A stretch of DNA of 64,000 bases from Pararhizobium sp. IMCC21322. GTDB lineage: Bacteria > Pseudomonadota > Alphaproteobacteria > Rhizobiales > GCA-2746425. The notes under the pieces are model-generated. The model saw only the letters and a program-made list of their open reading frames with translations. It did no database searches and had not been told where the DNA came from. Shown piece by piece: positions 43,186-52,426 of this stretch; within the stretch, counting starts at the first letter, position 1, and the number at the start of each line of letters is the position of its first letter. The translations under genes were made by a program, and so were the position numbers. The stretch is from assembly GCF_030758295.1 (NCBI RefSeq), contig NZ_CP132335.1, positions 4,998,412 through 5,062,411 of the forward strand. The letters run 5' to 3'.

Positions 43186-43917
43186 CTATCTCGCCAAAAA
43201 CCCGCCATCGACCGGTATGGCGGTCGCATTCAGCATCCGCGAATTTTCCGACAGAAGAAACACTATCAGGTTTGCGATATCGTCAACGTCCGCAAAGTGA
43301 CCAACAGGAACGCGCGACAGGATGGGTCCTGATTTCACAGGATCGCTCCAAGCTTCCGCAGCTAATTCTGTCATAGTTATAATCGGGTTGATGCAGTTAA
43401 CGCGAATGCCGTGTTCGCCCAGTTCGTTCGCCATTACGCGGCTCATTGCATCCATTGCACCCTTTGATGCGCAATATGACGTATGATCGGCAAAGCCAAC
43501 AAACGACGACATGCTGGACACGTTTACGATGGCACCCTTACGCTTCGCAGCAATCAACGTCTTGCTGAATTCTTGCGCTGCAATCATCGCGGCCTTTGTA
43601 TTGATCGCATAGATTTCGTCAAAGCTCTCTTCGGTGACTTCCAAAAAGGGTTCCAGAATATTGATTCCGGCACAGTTAACCAAGCCGTCGGCAGCTACCA
43701 CACCCTGCACCACTGTCCGAAGTTCAGCAGAATTCCCGATGTCGAGAGCATAGGTTTGGCATCCGGTTTCGGCCTGTAAGGAACTCAAATCTGACGCTGT
43801 TCTCGACAAAGCCACGACATTTGCACACAGTTCAGACAACATCAAACATGTCGCTCGTCCGATGCCTTTTCCGGCGCCGGTGACAATAATTGTTTTTCCG
43901 TCCAGATCCTTGGGCAT
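43186..43917 (-). CDS. Short-chain dehydrogenase, L-xylulose reductase-like
   Basis: 243 residues. Rossmann motif IIVTGAGKGIGRATC, NCAGIN, catalytic S-Y-K in VNVSSMSSF and YCASKGAMDAM, and a C-terminal stretch (TMTELAAEAWSDPVKSG, RVPVGHFADVDDIANLIVFL, IPVDGGFLAR) that closely follows animal and fungal L-xylulose/dicarbonyl reductase as I recall it. It would interconvert L-xylulose and xylitol or a similar ketose/polyol pair with NADP(H). Last gene behind a ribose-type ABC transporter on the minus strand, separated by 217 bases that contain a stem-loop. Confidence 0.85.
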   Translation of the reverse strand: MPKDLDGKTIIVTGAGKGIGRATCLMLSELCANVVALSRTASDLSSLQAETGCQTYALDIGNSAELRTVVQGVVAADGLVNCAGINILEPFLEVTEESFDEIYAINTKAAMIAAQEFSKTLIAAKRKGAIVNVSSMSSFVGFADHTSYCASKGAMDAMSRVMANELGEHGIRVNCINPIITMTELAAEAWSDPVKSGPILSRVPVGHFADVDDIANLIVFLLSENSRMLNATAIPVDGGFLAR

Positions 43918-43960
43918 TTAAGTTCTCTTTTGTTTCCAATAATTTGGCTGACGGTATGAA

Positions 43961-44002
43961 ATGATAATGACGAGAAACAGAAACATTCCTCGTCATCATC
44001 AT
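43961..44002 (-). other. Stem-loop between ABC binding-protein gene and SDR gene
   Basis: ATGATAATGACGAG (43961-43974) pairs with CTCGTCATCATCAT (43989-44002) with one mismatch across a 14-base loop. The stem is 14 pairs long. No T-run follows on the minus strand, so it may slow degradation or partly terminate between the two genes. Confidence 0.55.
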
Positions 44003-44134
44003 TCGCCGACGGATTGCACTTTCCTGGACTGATAAGGAGCATGCCATCTTAAATCCAGGACTGCGTTTGAATGCTACTGCAACGGCGCGTTCATGTTGCT
44101 TCCTGAAACGGAAAACGCACCGTTGCCATTTGGC

Positions 44135-45127
44135 TTATCTTCCCATTGCGGGACGAGAGTACCGATTGGCTTTCGCAATAAGTTCGTCAGCATCGGATTC
44201 CCAGTCGATCATTGTGAAGGGGCCAGACCATACGGGCTCTACTTTTTCGCCTTTGGACAGAGCGATAAAGGCATCGGCCACAGCAACACCGCTGTCATCA
44301 ATCATGCGAAGCGGTGACGCGCTAAGCCAGCCTTCTTTCATTGCAGTGATCTCATCACCCGTGCCGCCAAAGCCCATGGACAGCACTTTGTCTGAAAGGC
44401 CCGCACCTTTCAAAGCCTGCCCAATGCCAAGACCAACACCAGTAGAAACGCCGTAAATCAAGTCGAGGTCAGGCTCTGCTACGATCAGATTATTTGTAGC
44501 ATCAAATGCCTTTACTCGATCGAAGTCAGTATGCACACCGATGACAATTTCGATGTCAGGTGACTTCTTCACTACGTCAAGGAAACCATTCATCCGCTTG
44601 TCACTGACGACGCCCGGCACACCCTGAAGCACGGCGACCTTGCCTTTGCCACCAAGGCGTCCAACGGCCCACTCTCCAGCAATCCGACCACCCTCATAGT
44701 GATCAAAGGCAATGTACTGCGCAGCCCGAGCCTGCTCATCTTCATGCGGTTCGAGGAAGTTATAGACCACAACCCCAACGCCTGCTGCCTTGAGCTTGCG
44801 CAGTCCTGGAATTGCGGATTCGTATTCGGTGGCACCGAGCATCACATAGTCAACACCACGTTCAATCACCGATTCCACCTGAGCCAGTTGGCCCGCGTGA
44901 TCTGTGGCATCCTGAACGGCGAGTTGGATGACATCATACTCGACCCCCTTCTCATCCAGACGCCCGCGCATCGCCCAATAGACGCGCTCCCAAGCGTCGG
45001 AGATATCAAAGGATGGTGATAGATAGGCGATCTGCATCTTGTCTTCGGCGGCAAATGCTGCGGTTCCGCCAGTTAGACAAAGTGCCACCCCCATAGTGGC
45101 CCCTAGCAGTGTTCTCCGATTTAGCAT
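44135..45127 (-). CDS. ABC sugar-binding protein (ribose/xylose type)
   Basis: 330 residues. Signal peptide of about 27 with twin arginines (NRRTLLGATMGVALCLTGG). Periplasmic-binding-protein-1 fold: KMQIAYLSPSFDISDAWERV, QVESVIERGVDYVMLGATEY, FDHYEGGRIAGEWAVGRLGG, KAFDATNNLIVAEPDLDLIY. GGGAGGAA precedes the start. Carries the ligand to the permease and ATPase that lie upstream on the same strand. L-xylulose-reductase-like SDR downstream suggests a pentose or pentitol. Confidence 0.9.
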   Translation of the reverse strand: MLNRRTLLGATMGVALCLTGGTAAFAAEDKMQIAYLSPSFDISDAWERVYWAMRGRLDEKGVEYDVIQLAVQDATDHAGQLAQVESVIERGVDYVMLGATEYESAIPGLRKLKAAGVGVVVYNFLEPHEDEQARAAQYIAFDHYEGGRIAGEWAVGRLGGKGKVAVLQGVPGVVSDKRMNGFLDVVKKSPDIEIVIGVHTDFDRVKAFDATNNLIVAEPDLDLIYGVSTGVGLGIGQALKGAGLSDKVLSMGFGGTGDEITAMKEGWLSASPLRMIDDSGVAVADAFIALSKGEKVEPVWSGPFTMIDWESDADELIAKANRYSRPAMGR

Positions 45128-45154
45128 ATTTAGTTCCTCCCTTTAAGTTGTCGA

Positions 45155-46177
45155 CTAGTTGCGCGAGCCGGATCGCGTGCGCAGATCGGCGATCCACGCA
45201 ATTCTGTTTTCACGTATGTTGTTAATTGTAACGGCCGAGATGACAATGATTCCAATCGCGACCATCTGCCAAAAGAACTCAACACCGGCAATCACCAAAG
45301 CATTGTTAAGCATCGTCAAGAGAATCCCGCCCAGAACGGTTCCATAGAGCGTTCCGCGTCCACCGAACAGGCTTGTACCGCCGATGATGGTTGCCGCGAT
45401 GACGTGGATTTCCATCCCCGTGCCAAGTGTCGCCTGGGTGCCGTCAATCCGGGCCATCCATAGTAGTCCACCCAGGCCAACCGCGATGCCCATGAAGCAA
45501 TACACGGCGATTGTAATGCGATTCACGCGAATGCCCGCCAGCCGCGCAGCTTCTGTATTTCCGCCCACTGCCCGGACGTGAACGCCGAAGGTGGTGAGGT
45601 TAAACAGCCAATGCGCCACAAGAACAAAGAGAACGGTGACAATGATTGGCACAGGAATACCGGCCACTTTGCCTTGCCCCAGCCAGACGAGTTGTGGCGG
45701 GAGCCCATAGTACAGCTCCCCGGCAGAGTGCAACAGGGCAACCCCTCGGAATGTGACCATCGTGCCCAGTGTGGCAATCAATGCCGGCACCGCCAGATAG
45801 GTCACAACCACGCCATTGATCGCCCCTAATACGAGCGAAACCGCGAACAAGACGAAAAGTCCCGGAATATAGTGCAATCCCCCATCCAGAAGCGCAAAAG
45901 TTACGCAAGTGGAAAGTGCCATCGCCGCACCAACCGACAGATCGATCCCGCCCTTAGTGATAACGAAAGTCATGCCAATCGCGACAATGATGTATGTCGA
46001 CGCCTGAGTAAGCACGTTGCTCATGTTCGAGACAGTTGCAAAACGCGGATTTATAAGTGCAAACAGCACGATCAGCGCCACAAGAACCAAGGTCAACCCA
46101 AGGTTATCGAACTTGAATCGCGTATCAGAATTGCCCGCGCTTTTATCAACGGACTTCGTTGCTTCAACGGCTGACAT
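45155..46177 (-). CDS. ABC sugar permease (ribose type)
   Basis: 340 residues from ATG 46177 with GGGGG upstream. About ten helices starting LGLTLVLVALIVLFALINPR. GMTFVITKGGIDLSVGAAMA and MEIHVIAATIIGGTSLFGGR are the RbsC-family signatures. The gene start lies inside the end of the ATPase gene (14-base overlap). Confidence 0.93.
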   Translation of the reverse strand: MSAVEATKSVDKSAGNSDTRFKFDNLGLTLVLVALIVLFALINPRFATVSNMSNVLTQASTYIIVAIGMTFVITKGGIDLSVGAAMALSTCVTFALLDGGLHYIPGLFVLFAVSLVLGAINGVVVTYLAVPALIATLGTMVTFRGVALLHSAGELYYGLPPQLVWLGQGKVAGIPVPIIVTVLFVLVAHWLFNLTTFGVHVRAVGGNTEAARLAGIRVNRITIAVYCFMGIAVGLGGLLWMARIDGTQATLGTGMEIHVIAATIIGGTSLFGGRGTLYGTVLGGILLTMLNNALVIAGVEFFWQMVAIGIIVISAVTINNIRENRIAWIADLRTRSGSRN

Positions 46178-46994
46178 GGTCCGCCCCCTTTCCAGACAAC
46201 TCTCCAATAGTGATCATTGAGACTATTTCTTCTCTTGTTGTTTCATCCGTTCTCTTCACCCCAACCATTGTACCGTTTTTCATCACCGCAACGCGATCAG
46301 CGAGACTGAACACGTGTTCAAGGTTGTGACTGATGATAAGTGTTGTAATCCCCGACTCGCGCAACTTGCCGACAAGTTCGAGAACTTTGGAGCCCTCATC
46401 TATGCCGAGTGCGGCCATAGGCTCATCCATGATCAGCAGTTTGGGCTCAGCCAGCAAAAGGCGGCTGATGGCAATTATCTGGCGCTGCCCACCGGACAGC
46501 TTGCGCACCGGATCGTTTAATTTTGGCATTGCGATCGAAAAGTTGCGCAACAAATCAACTGTTTTGCTGCGCATTTGCAGCTTGTCCAACCGCGGCAGAA
46601 ATCCAAGTGCCGAGCGCGTCAATTCACGGCCCAAAAAAACATTTTGGGTTACGTCTAGCTCATCAACGAGCCCAAGATTTTGGTGAACCGTTTCGATACC
46701 GACGGCTGTGGCGTCGGTAGGGCGCGCAAAACTGACCTTCACCCCGTCAAACTGAATTGATCCGGAGTCTGGCATAATCGCGCCAGAGATCGCCTTTATC
46801 AGTGTTGACTTGCCCGCGCCATTATCACCAACGAGCGCCAGAACTTCTCCCCGGTACATCGTCAAATCGACATCCCGCAAAGCGTGCAGACCGCCATATC
46901 TCTTGTTGAGCCCTTGACCTACAAACAATACGTTGCTGTCTGCCACGTCGTGAGGCACGCGCTCCAAAACTGTTGTCTTTGTTTGTGTCTGCAT
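46164..46994 (-). CDS. ABC sugar ATPase, single-domain (FrcA type)
   Basis: 276 residues with one nucleotide-binding domain, half the length of RbsA, so it probably works as a homodimer as FrcA does. Walker A GDNGAGKSTLIKAISG, Q-loop VHQNLGLV, signature LSGGQRQIIAISRLLLAEPK, Walker B LLIMDEPMAAL, H-loop IISHNLEHVF. First gene of the minus-strand operon; GGGGGAAG precedes the start. A divergent LacI regulator lies 265 bases away. Confidence 0.92.
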   Translation of the reverse strand: MQTQTKTTVLERVPHDVADSNVLFVGQGLNKRYGGLHALRDVDLTMYRGEVLALVGDNGAGKSTLIKAISGAIMPDSGSIQFDGVKVSFARPTDATAVGIETVHQNLGLVDELDVTQNVFLGRELTRSALGFLPRLDKLQMRSKTVDLLRNFSIAMPKLNDPVRKLSGGQRQIIAISRLLLAEPKLLIMDEPMAALGIDEGSKVLELVGKLRESGITTLIISHNLEHVFSLADRVAVMKNGTMVGVKRTDETTREEIVSMITIGELSGKGADHVSR

Positions 46995-47259
46995 TCTTCC
47001 CCCTTCGCTTCAAAAACGAGCATCTTCGTCTTGACGTGCAACATCATCGATCCAACGTTAAAAGTTGCGACAGATTAACATTGTAATTCAACCTCCAGGA
47101 ATGCTGCTGACCCCCCAAAACTGCATCCTGGGCACCATACTTCTGTATGTTATTACTAATAAGAAGTCAACTATTAGTAATTTGAGTTTGTGGATCATTT
47201 GTGTTCTATTGAATCGGCAATATTGATGGCACAGGGTGCTGTGAGCATGCCTCACTCGG
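46995..47259. promoter_or_regulatory. Divergent promoter region with LacI-type dyad
   Basis: 265-base region between the ABC operon and the LacI gene. It contains an inverted repeat, ATTACTAATA (47152-47161) and TATTAGTAAT (47172-47181) with a 10-base spacer, in AT-rich sequence. This is the best operator candidate for the LacI protein. Nothing else is evident. Confidence 0.55.
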
Positions 47260-48372
47260 ATGGATAAATTGGCACGAACCAACACTCTTAAACGCCCAAC
47301 CACGGTTCAATCTCAGCGGCGGAAGGGAAAACGCGACTCTGGCCGTGTAACCATGACCGATGTCGCATTGGAGGCTGGCGTTTCGCAGACGACTGTTTCT
47401 TTCGTTCTGGGCCAAACTGCAGGGAGCAAACTACCGCAAGCGACGCGTGAGCGCGTCATTAAAGCGGCGCACAAGCTGGGATATAGCCTGCCGACACTCC
47501 CCGCGTCACCTATGCCGGTAACGTCCGCTGTCTCGTGCACGATCGGCATCATGGTTGACCAGCTATCGACTACCCATGATGCAGTGGTCGCTATTGAGGG
47601 TGCCCGCTTGGCCTCGCGGAACACTGGAAATGTCTTTTTGGTTGCCCAGATGGCTGGTGATCCGGAAACAGAAAATCGAACCATCGAAGCATTGAAAAAA
47701 GCTGACATATCCGCGCTCATTTATATGGCAATTTTCACACGGGAGTTGATCGCACCTGCATTTCTGGGCGATCTGAAAATTCCCGTTGTCTTGGTCAATT
47801 GCCATACGGAAGATTGCCTCTTCCCTTCGGTCGTTCCCAGTGAAATTGCGGGTGGCGAAAACACCACACTCCACCTCATCAAACATGGACACCGACGCAT
47901 TGCGACGATCACCGGAGAGCATTGGCAGGAAGCCACTCAGGATAGACTAGTTGGGTATCGCAGGGCGCTTGCCACAGCAGATATTCCATTTGATCCCGAG
48001 CTTGTCGTCGAAGGAGACTGGTCAACAAGTTCAGGTTATGATGCAACCAAAAAACTGTTGCAGATAAAGAATAGGCCAACGGCAATTTTCAGCCAGAATG
48101 ACCGAATGGCTATCGGGTGCTATGAAGCATTGAAGGAACTAGGGCTGGATATCCCGAATGACATATCCGTGGTCGGGTATGATGACGAGGAAGTCGCTCG
48201 GCACTTGCACCCGCCGCTCACCACGTCAGTCCTTCCGCACCGCGCTATGGGAGAATGGGCAATTGAACGACTCGGAATACCTTTTACGCCTCAAGAACGT
48301 CGTTTTCCGATAACCAAGGTTGAGTGCCCCCTTGTTATTCGAAAGTCAGTCGCGCCGCCAAAGGCCAACTGA
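47260..48372 (+). CDS. LacI-family transcriptional regulator
   Basis: 370 residues. A basic N-terminal extension of about 30 precedes the usual helix-turn-helix (VTMTDVALEAGVSQTTVSFV) and hinge (ATRERVIKAAHKLGYSLP). The effector domain has GIMVDQLSTTHDAVVAIEGA, ATITGEHWQEATQDRLVGYR, AIFSQNDRMAIGCYEALKEL and DISVVGYDDEEVARHLHPPL. The start has a weak ribosome site, and the extension may be shorter. It should repress the divergent pentose/polyol ABC operon and release on sugar binding. Confidence 0.9.
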   Translation: MDKLARTNTLKRPTTVQSQRRKGKRDSGRVTMTDVALEAGVSQTTVSFVLGQTAGSKLPQATRERVIKAAHKLGYSLPTLPASPMPVTSAVSCTIGIMVDQLSTTHDAVVAIEGARLASRNTGNVFLVAQMAGDPETENRTIEALKKADISALIYMAIFTRELIAPAFLGDLKIPVVLVNCHTEDCLFPSVVPSEIAGGENTTLHLIKHGHRRIATITGEHWQEATQDRLVGYRRALATADIPFDPELVVEGDWSTSSGYDATKKLLQIKNRPTAIFSQNDRMAIGCYEALKELGLDIPNDISVVGYDDEEVARHLHPPLTTSVLPHRAMGEWAIERLGIPFTPQERRFPITKVECPLVIRKSVAPPKAN

Positions 48373-48493
48373 AGCCTGCATTCCATCACGCCGGAACCGC
48401 ACATATGTCATCCTGCCTGCCATCGTCCTAACAGCCAGAGCATCGTTTTGGTTCTTGGCCCAGAACCTTAAGTCCGGATTTAATTGGGAGGTC

Positions 48494-48511
48494 AGGGTCT
48501 GAACCCAATTG
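48494..48511. repeat. Short dispersed palindromic motif, copy 2
   Basis: AGGGTCTGAACCCAATTG in the gap between convergent LacI and MFS genes, 17 of 18 bases shared with 32484-32501. Followed by GAATTC, as part of a CCAATTGAATTC string also seen, reversed, near 1407-1418 and 16607-16618. Confidence 0.55.
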
Positions 48512-48521
48512 AATTCAAACT

Positions 48522-49709
48522 CTAAGATTGAGATGTAAGGGTCCGTAACCGCATCATGGCCACAACACCAAACAACGGCCCCAGTGCCAGTCCGGCCAGC
48601 ACTGTCGGCCAGCCAAATACCGAGGCAAGCAGAGGCGTGGTCTGTACTGTGACAATGGTCAGAGCGAAGCCGAGGGCGGTTTGAAATGTCATCAGACTTC
48701 CAGCCTGATCGGGCGGCGCGAAATCGGCCACCAACGCTGAGAACTGCGCTGAATCCGGGATGATACTGATGCCCCAGATCACCACCACGATCAGTGTCAG
48801 CCAGGCAGGCCCGCCAAAAGTCAGCGCAGCGGCTAACGCCGACAGACCACTGATGATCATCGCTATAATGGCGACTTCTGCCTTGCCGATCCGGTCAGCG
48901 ACCAGTCCAGCCAATATGCTGGCCACTGCACCGGCGGCAATCGCTGCAAAGGCGGTGATAGTTGACAGCCGAACCGCCTCATCCAATGGCATCGTGACCG
49001 CATAGGAGGTGGCCGTTGCCAGACCAACCCAGGCCCACATGGCATAAAGCTCCCACATATGGCCAAGATAACCTGCATAAGCCAGCCGCACCCGGCGGTT
49101 GGTCCAGGCAGACGCTATTGTGCGCGGGTTGAAACGCGGCGCAATGGAATGGTGCGGCCCCAGCCCGACAAGCAGGCACAGCAAGCCACCAGCAGCGGCA
49201 GCAACAGACACGACAACAATGATCAGCCGCCAGTTTGCACCGCCGGCAAGGGACAAAAGATGCGGAAAGGCAGACCCAAGCGTGAGCGCAGCAATCAGTG
49301 CGCCGACAAGAAATCCGCGGTCCTTCTGCCCCCATCCTACCATGATTTTCATGCCCACCGGGTAAACCCCGGCCAACAATGCACCGGTCAGGAACCGCGC
49401 TACAATGGCAAGCCCGCTACCCGGTGATGACAAGACAAGCGTGAAATTCACAATGCCCGCCAATACAGCAGAGAGCGCAAAAACCCGCCTTGGGTCATAC
49501 CTGTCTGCCAACCCGAAAAACGCGACAATCAAGGCGCCTACAACGAAGCCTGCCTGAACGCTGCTGGACAAAGCCGCCTGACGCATTCCGGAAATGTTCA
49601 CCTCCCGGATCATATCCGGCAGGCCCGCCGAGGACACAAACCACAGTGACATGCCGGCAACTTCCGCCAGAAGCAGCAGGCTCAGGGAGCGAAAACGGGA
49701 TTCGGGCAA
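48522..49709 (-). CDS. MFS transporter
   Basis: 395 residues, twelve helices; motif-A region GLADRYDPRRVFALSAVLAG after helix 2 and its second-half counterpart GLVADRIGKAEVAIIAMIIS. Lies at the end of the ABC/SGNH cluster on the minus strand, 67 bases after the SGNH gene, and could be part of that operon. Direction and substrate are unknown. Confidence 0.85.
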   Translation of the reverse strand: MPESRFRSLSLLLLAEVAGMSLWFVSSAGLPDMIREVNISGMRQAALSSSVQAGFVVGALIVAFFGLADRYDPRRVFALSAVLAGIVNFTLVLSSPGSGLAIVARFLTGALLAGVYPVGMKIMVGWGQKDRGFLVGALIAALTLGSAFPHLLSLAGGANWRLIIVVVSVAAAAGGLLCLLVGLGPHHSIAPRFNPRTIASAWTNRRVRLAYAGYLGHMWELYAMWAWVGLATATSYAVTMPLDEAVRLSTITAFAAIAAGAVASILAGLVADRIGKAEVAIIAMIISGLSALAAALTFGGPAWLTLIVVVIWGISIIPDSAQFSALVADFAPPDQAGSLMTFQTALGFALTIVTVQTTPLLASVFGWPTVLAGLALGPLFGVVAMMRLRTLTSQS

Positions 49710-49776
49710 AAGATAGCTTTCGAGGTCAAGAAGAGGTGCGGCACACCTTATCGAAGAGCATCAGAACCACAATGCA

Positions 49777-50439
49777 TCAGGCATTCAGAATATCGTGAAC
49801 CTTGTTCGCAATTGCCTTGCCAAGATCCATATTGTTCTGAGCTGTAAAGTGAATACCATCCACACCGTCCGTGGTGATGAAATCTCCGGCATTGAGAAAT
49901 TCCACCTTCATGAAATCCGCCATATTTTTGTATTGCTCGCCAAGCTCCGCAGTTTTTTCATGCCCACCGCCAAACATACCCTGAAAATACGGGTGCGGCA
50001 TCGGGGTGAGCGGTGGCGGTGCAACGACAAGCGTTTTGGGGGCAGGATAAGGCGTACCAACGCCGCCGGCGCTCGCACCAATTTGGCCCACCAGTTTCGC
50101 CATGCCATTGGCAATTTCATAGGGCGTGCGGTGGAAGAAGCATTTTGTGTCATTTGTGCCAAGCATGACAATCACAAGGTCCAGCGGCAGATGGCTGGCA
50201 AGCGCCGCCGGCAGATAATGGCTGCCATTAAGACGCGGATCATTGGGATCATCAAGACTGGTGGTGCGTGCACTCAATCCCTCCTCGATGATATGAAAGC
50301 CGTCCCCCAGTTGAGAGGCCATGACACCGGTCCAGCGTTGTTCGAACGGATAGCGATAGGTGGGCGCGCCTTCAACAACCGGGATCCAGCCCCAGGTCAG
50401 AGAATCGCCGTAACACAGAATGGACTTTTTATCGGACAT
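49777..50439 (-). CDS. SGNH hydrolase, MsAcT-like arylesterase/acyltransferase
   Basis: 220 residues. Catalytic serine block ILCYGDSLTWGWIPV, oxyanion region IIEEGLSARTTSLDDP, LDLVIVMLGTNDTK with the asparagine, and the catalytic Asp-His in VDGIHFTAQNN. As remembered, it follows the Mycobacterium smegmatis acyltransferase MsAcT along most of its length. No signal peptide. Downstream of a ribose-type ABC transporter, so it may remove acyl groups from an imported sugar derivative. Confidence 0.9.
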   Translation of the reverse strand: MSDKKSILCYGDSLTWGWIPVVEGAPTYRYPFEQRWTGVMASQLGDGFHIIEEGLSARTTSLDDPNDPRLNGSHYLPAALASHLPLDLVIVMLGTNDTKCFFHRTPYEIANGMAKLVGQIGASAGGVGTPYPAPKTLVVAPPPLTPMPHPYFQGMFGGGHEKTAELGEQYKNMADFMKVEFLNAGDFITTDGVDGIHFTAQNNMDLGKAIANKVHDILNA

Positions 50440-50468
50440 GATGGATTCCTCGGTGCAGGTTTGATTGG

Positions 50469-51422
50469 TCAGGATTTGGCGGTTCGAACGCCGTAGAAGA
50501 TGGCGGCGAGCAGAATGATCATTCCCTGTGCCATCAGCTTGCCAGGATCATCGATCCCGAAAGTCGTCATCACCACAAACAGCAGTGCAAAGGACAGAAC
50601 GCCGAAGAACGGGCCGGAAACGCCGCCCTCGCCGCGCCCGAAAACAACACCGCCCAGAATGGTGGCAGCCACTGCCAGAATCGGCAGATCAAGCCCGACC
50701 CGCACACTGCCAACAGCAATGGATGCGGTCTGCACAAGGGCAGCAATTCCGGCAATCAACCCGGCCAGCGTATGCGCCAGAATGACGGTCCTCTCTACGG
50801 GTACGCCTGAAAAATGCGCCGCCTGCGCATTCGCGCCCACCGAACTGACATAGCGGCCAAAAACTGTGCGCCCCAGAAACAGGGCCATCAGAATGCTGAG
50901 GAAGATCCAGAAGAGCACCGGGGTCGGGATCGACCAGAATTTGGTGTTGTAGATATCGCTGAAAATTGATGGCACATCGCCAGGTGGCTTGCCGCTCGAC
51001 AGAAATTGAACAAGCCCGATCAGAATAATGCTGACAGCCAGCGTGACAATCACCGCCGAGACACGGCGCTTGCTGACCATGTAGCCGTTAAACAGTCCAA
51101 TTCCCGTTCCAATCATAAGTGCCATGGGGACGAAGAACCAAAGCGACGCATCGGGAAACACGCTTGATGAAATCAGGTAGTTGATCAGAAGGATGACACC
51201 GCCACCGGACAGATCGATTGAATTGACCCGCATCACCAATTGCTGGGCAAGAACCAGAATGCCAAGCGGAACCACCTGCCGGATAAAGATGCCCATAATG
51301 TTGACATTCAGCATATGCGGACGGGAGATCGACAGAATGATCAGCAGAATGAGAAACACATAGATTGCGGGCGGCACCCGCAAAAGGCGCTGGACAAGCC
51401 CGGCGTAAATCGTGTTCGCCAT
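50469..51422 (-). CDS. ABC sugar permease 2 (ribose type)
   Basis: 317 residues from ATG 51422 (a TTG at 51428 overlaps the previous stop). About eight to ten helices, beginning IYVFLILLIILSISRP. The RbsC-like GGG is altered: QQLVMRVNSIDLSGGGVILL and ILAVAATILGGVVFGRGEGG. It probably pairs with the neighbouring permease as a heterodimer. Confidence 0.9.
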   Translation of the reverse strand: MANTIYAGLVQRLLRVPPAIYVFLILLIILSISRPHMLNVNIMGIFIRQVVPLGILVLAQQLVMRVNSIDLSGGGVILLINYLISSSVFPDASLWFFVPMALMIGTGIGLFNGYMVSKRRVSAVIVTLAVSIILIGLVQFLSSGKPPGDVPSIFSDIYNTKFWSIPTPVLFWIFLSILMALFLGRTVFGRYVSSVGANAQAAHFSGVPVERTVILAHTLAGLIAGIAALVQTASIAVGSVRVGLDLPILAVAATILGGVVFGRGEGGVSGPFFGVLSFALLFVVMTTFGIDDPGKLMAQGMIILLAAIFYGVRTAKS

Positions 51423-51424
51423 AA

Positions 51425-52426
51425 TCAAAGCCCCATCCGTTTGCGGGACTGGAAGGCGACCACGAACACCAGAATTGCACCCTTGATTGCGGTCTGAATA
51501 AAGGGAGAGATGTTGGCCAGATTCATGCCATTGGCGAGCAGAGCCATAACCATGGCCCCGATCACCGTCCCATGCAGACTGCCAACACCTCCGGACAATT
51601 GCGCGCCGCCAATAGCGACAGCTGTGATCGCATCAATCTCAAAGCCAAGACCGACATTGGGATCACCGGAGACGATGCGCCCTGCCAGGAACACACCCGC
51701 CAGCGCGGCAAAACAGGAACAAGCCATATAGGCCAGAATAATATTGCGCTTATCGGCAATGCCGAAATTATGCGCCGCATCCGTTGTTCCGGCTGCAATA
51801 CCGCCGCCAATTGCAAACAGATGCAACCCATAGCGAGAGCCATGAAGGATCTTCCAGGCGACCAGAATCACAAACAGGCCCCAGAACACAGGCAATGGCA
51901 CCCCGAGAAAACTTCCCGCAACGGCTGAGATGACAATATCCGGCACGGTTCCACCAGATACGGGGCGCAGCATCCGGGTGATGCCAAGCAGAATATATTG
52001 CATCGACAAGGTCGCAATGATCGGATGAACATTGAACCGCGTGACAACAGACCCGTTGATAAAGCCGATCACTCCCGCGAGCACAAAAACGGCCGGTATC
52101 AAAATGAAACCCGGTCCTTCCAGCGCCAGAATGGCAGTTGTAAAACTGATCACCGAGCCAACCGACAGATCGAGACCACCCAGCAATATGACAAACATCT
52201 GACCGATTGCGGCAATGATCAGCGGCATGGCCTGAGCCACCAGATTGAACAGGTTTTCGGCGCTGAAAAACTGTTCCGTCTGAACACTCAGAACCACAGC
52301 AAGTACGATGAAGCCAAGCAGAGGCAACAGCCACATGCCCTGTCGGGATTGCTGCCCGGTAAACATGTTCTTCAGCGTAGATCTCATCGTTTTATCGCTG
52401 TCTGCAATTTTCTGTCCACTGTTCAT
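51425..52426 (-). CDS. ABC sugar permease 1 (ribose type)
   Basis: 333 residues, ten helices. IGQMFVILLGGLDLSVGSVI and EIDAITAVAIGGAQLSGGVG are the RbsC-family signatures. Starts within the ATPase stop (ATGA at 52423) and overlaps or abuts the second permease, so all are one operon. Confidence 0.92.
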   Translation of the reverse strand: MNSGQKIADSDKTMRSTLKNMFTGQQSRQGMWLLPLLGFIVLAVVLSVQTEQFFSAENLFNLVAQAMPLIIAAIGQMFVILLGGLDLSVGSVISFTTAILALEGPGFILIPAVFVLAGVIGFINGSVVTRFNVHPIIATLSMQYILLGITRMLRPVSGGTVPDIVISAVAGSFLGVPLPVFWGLFVILVAWKILHGSRYGLHLFAIGGGIAAGTTDAAHNFGIADKRNIILAYMACSCFAALAGVFLAGRIVSGDPNVGLGFEIDAITAVAIGGAQLSGGVGSLHGTVIGAMVMALLANGMNLANISPFIQTAIKGAILVFVVAFQSRKRMGL

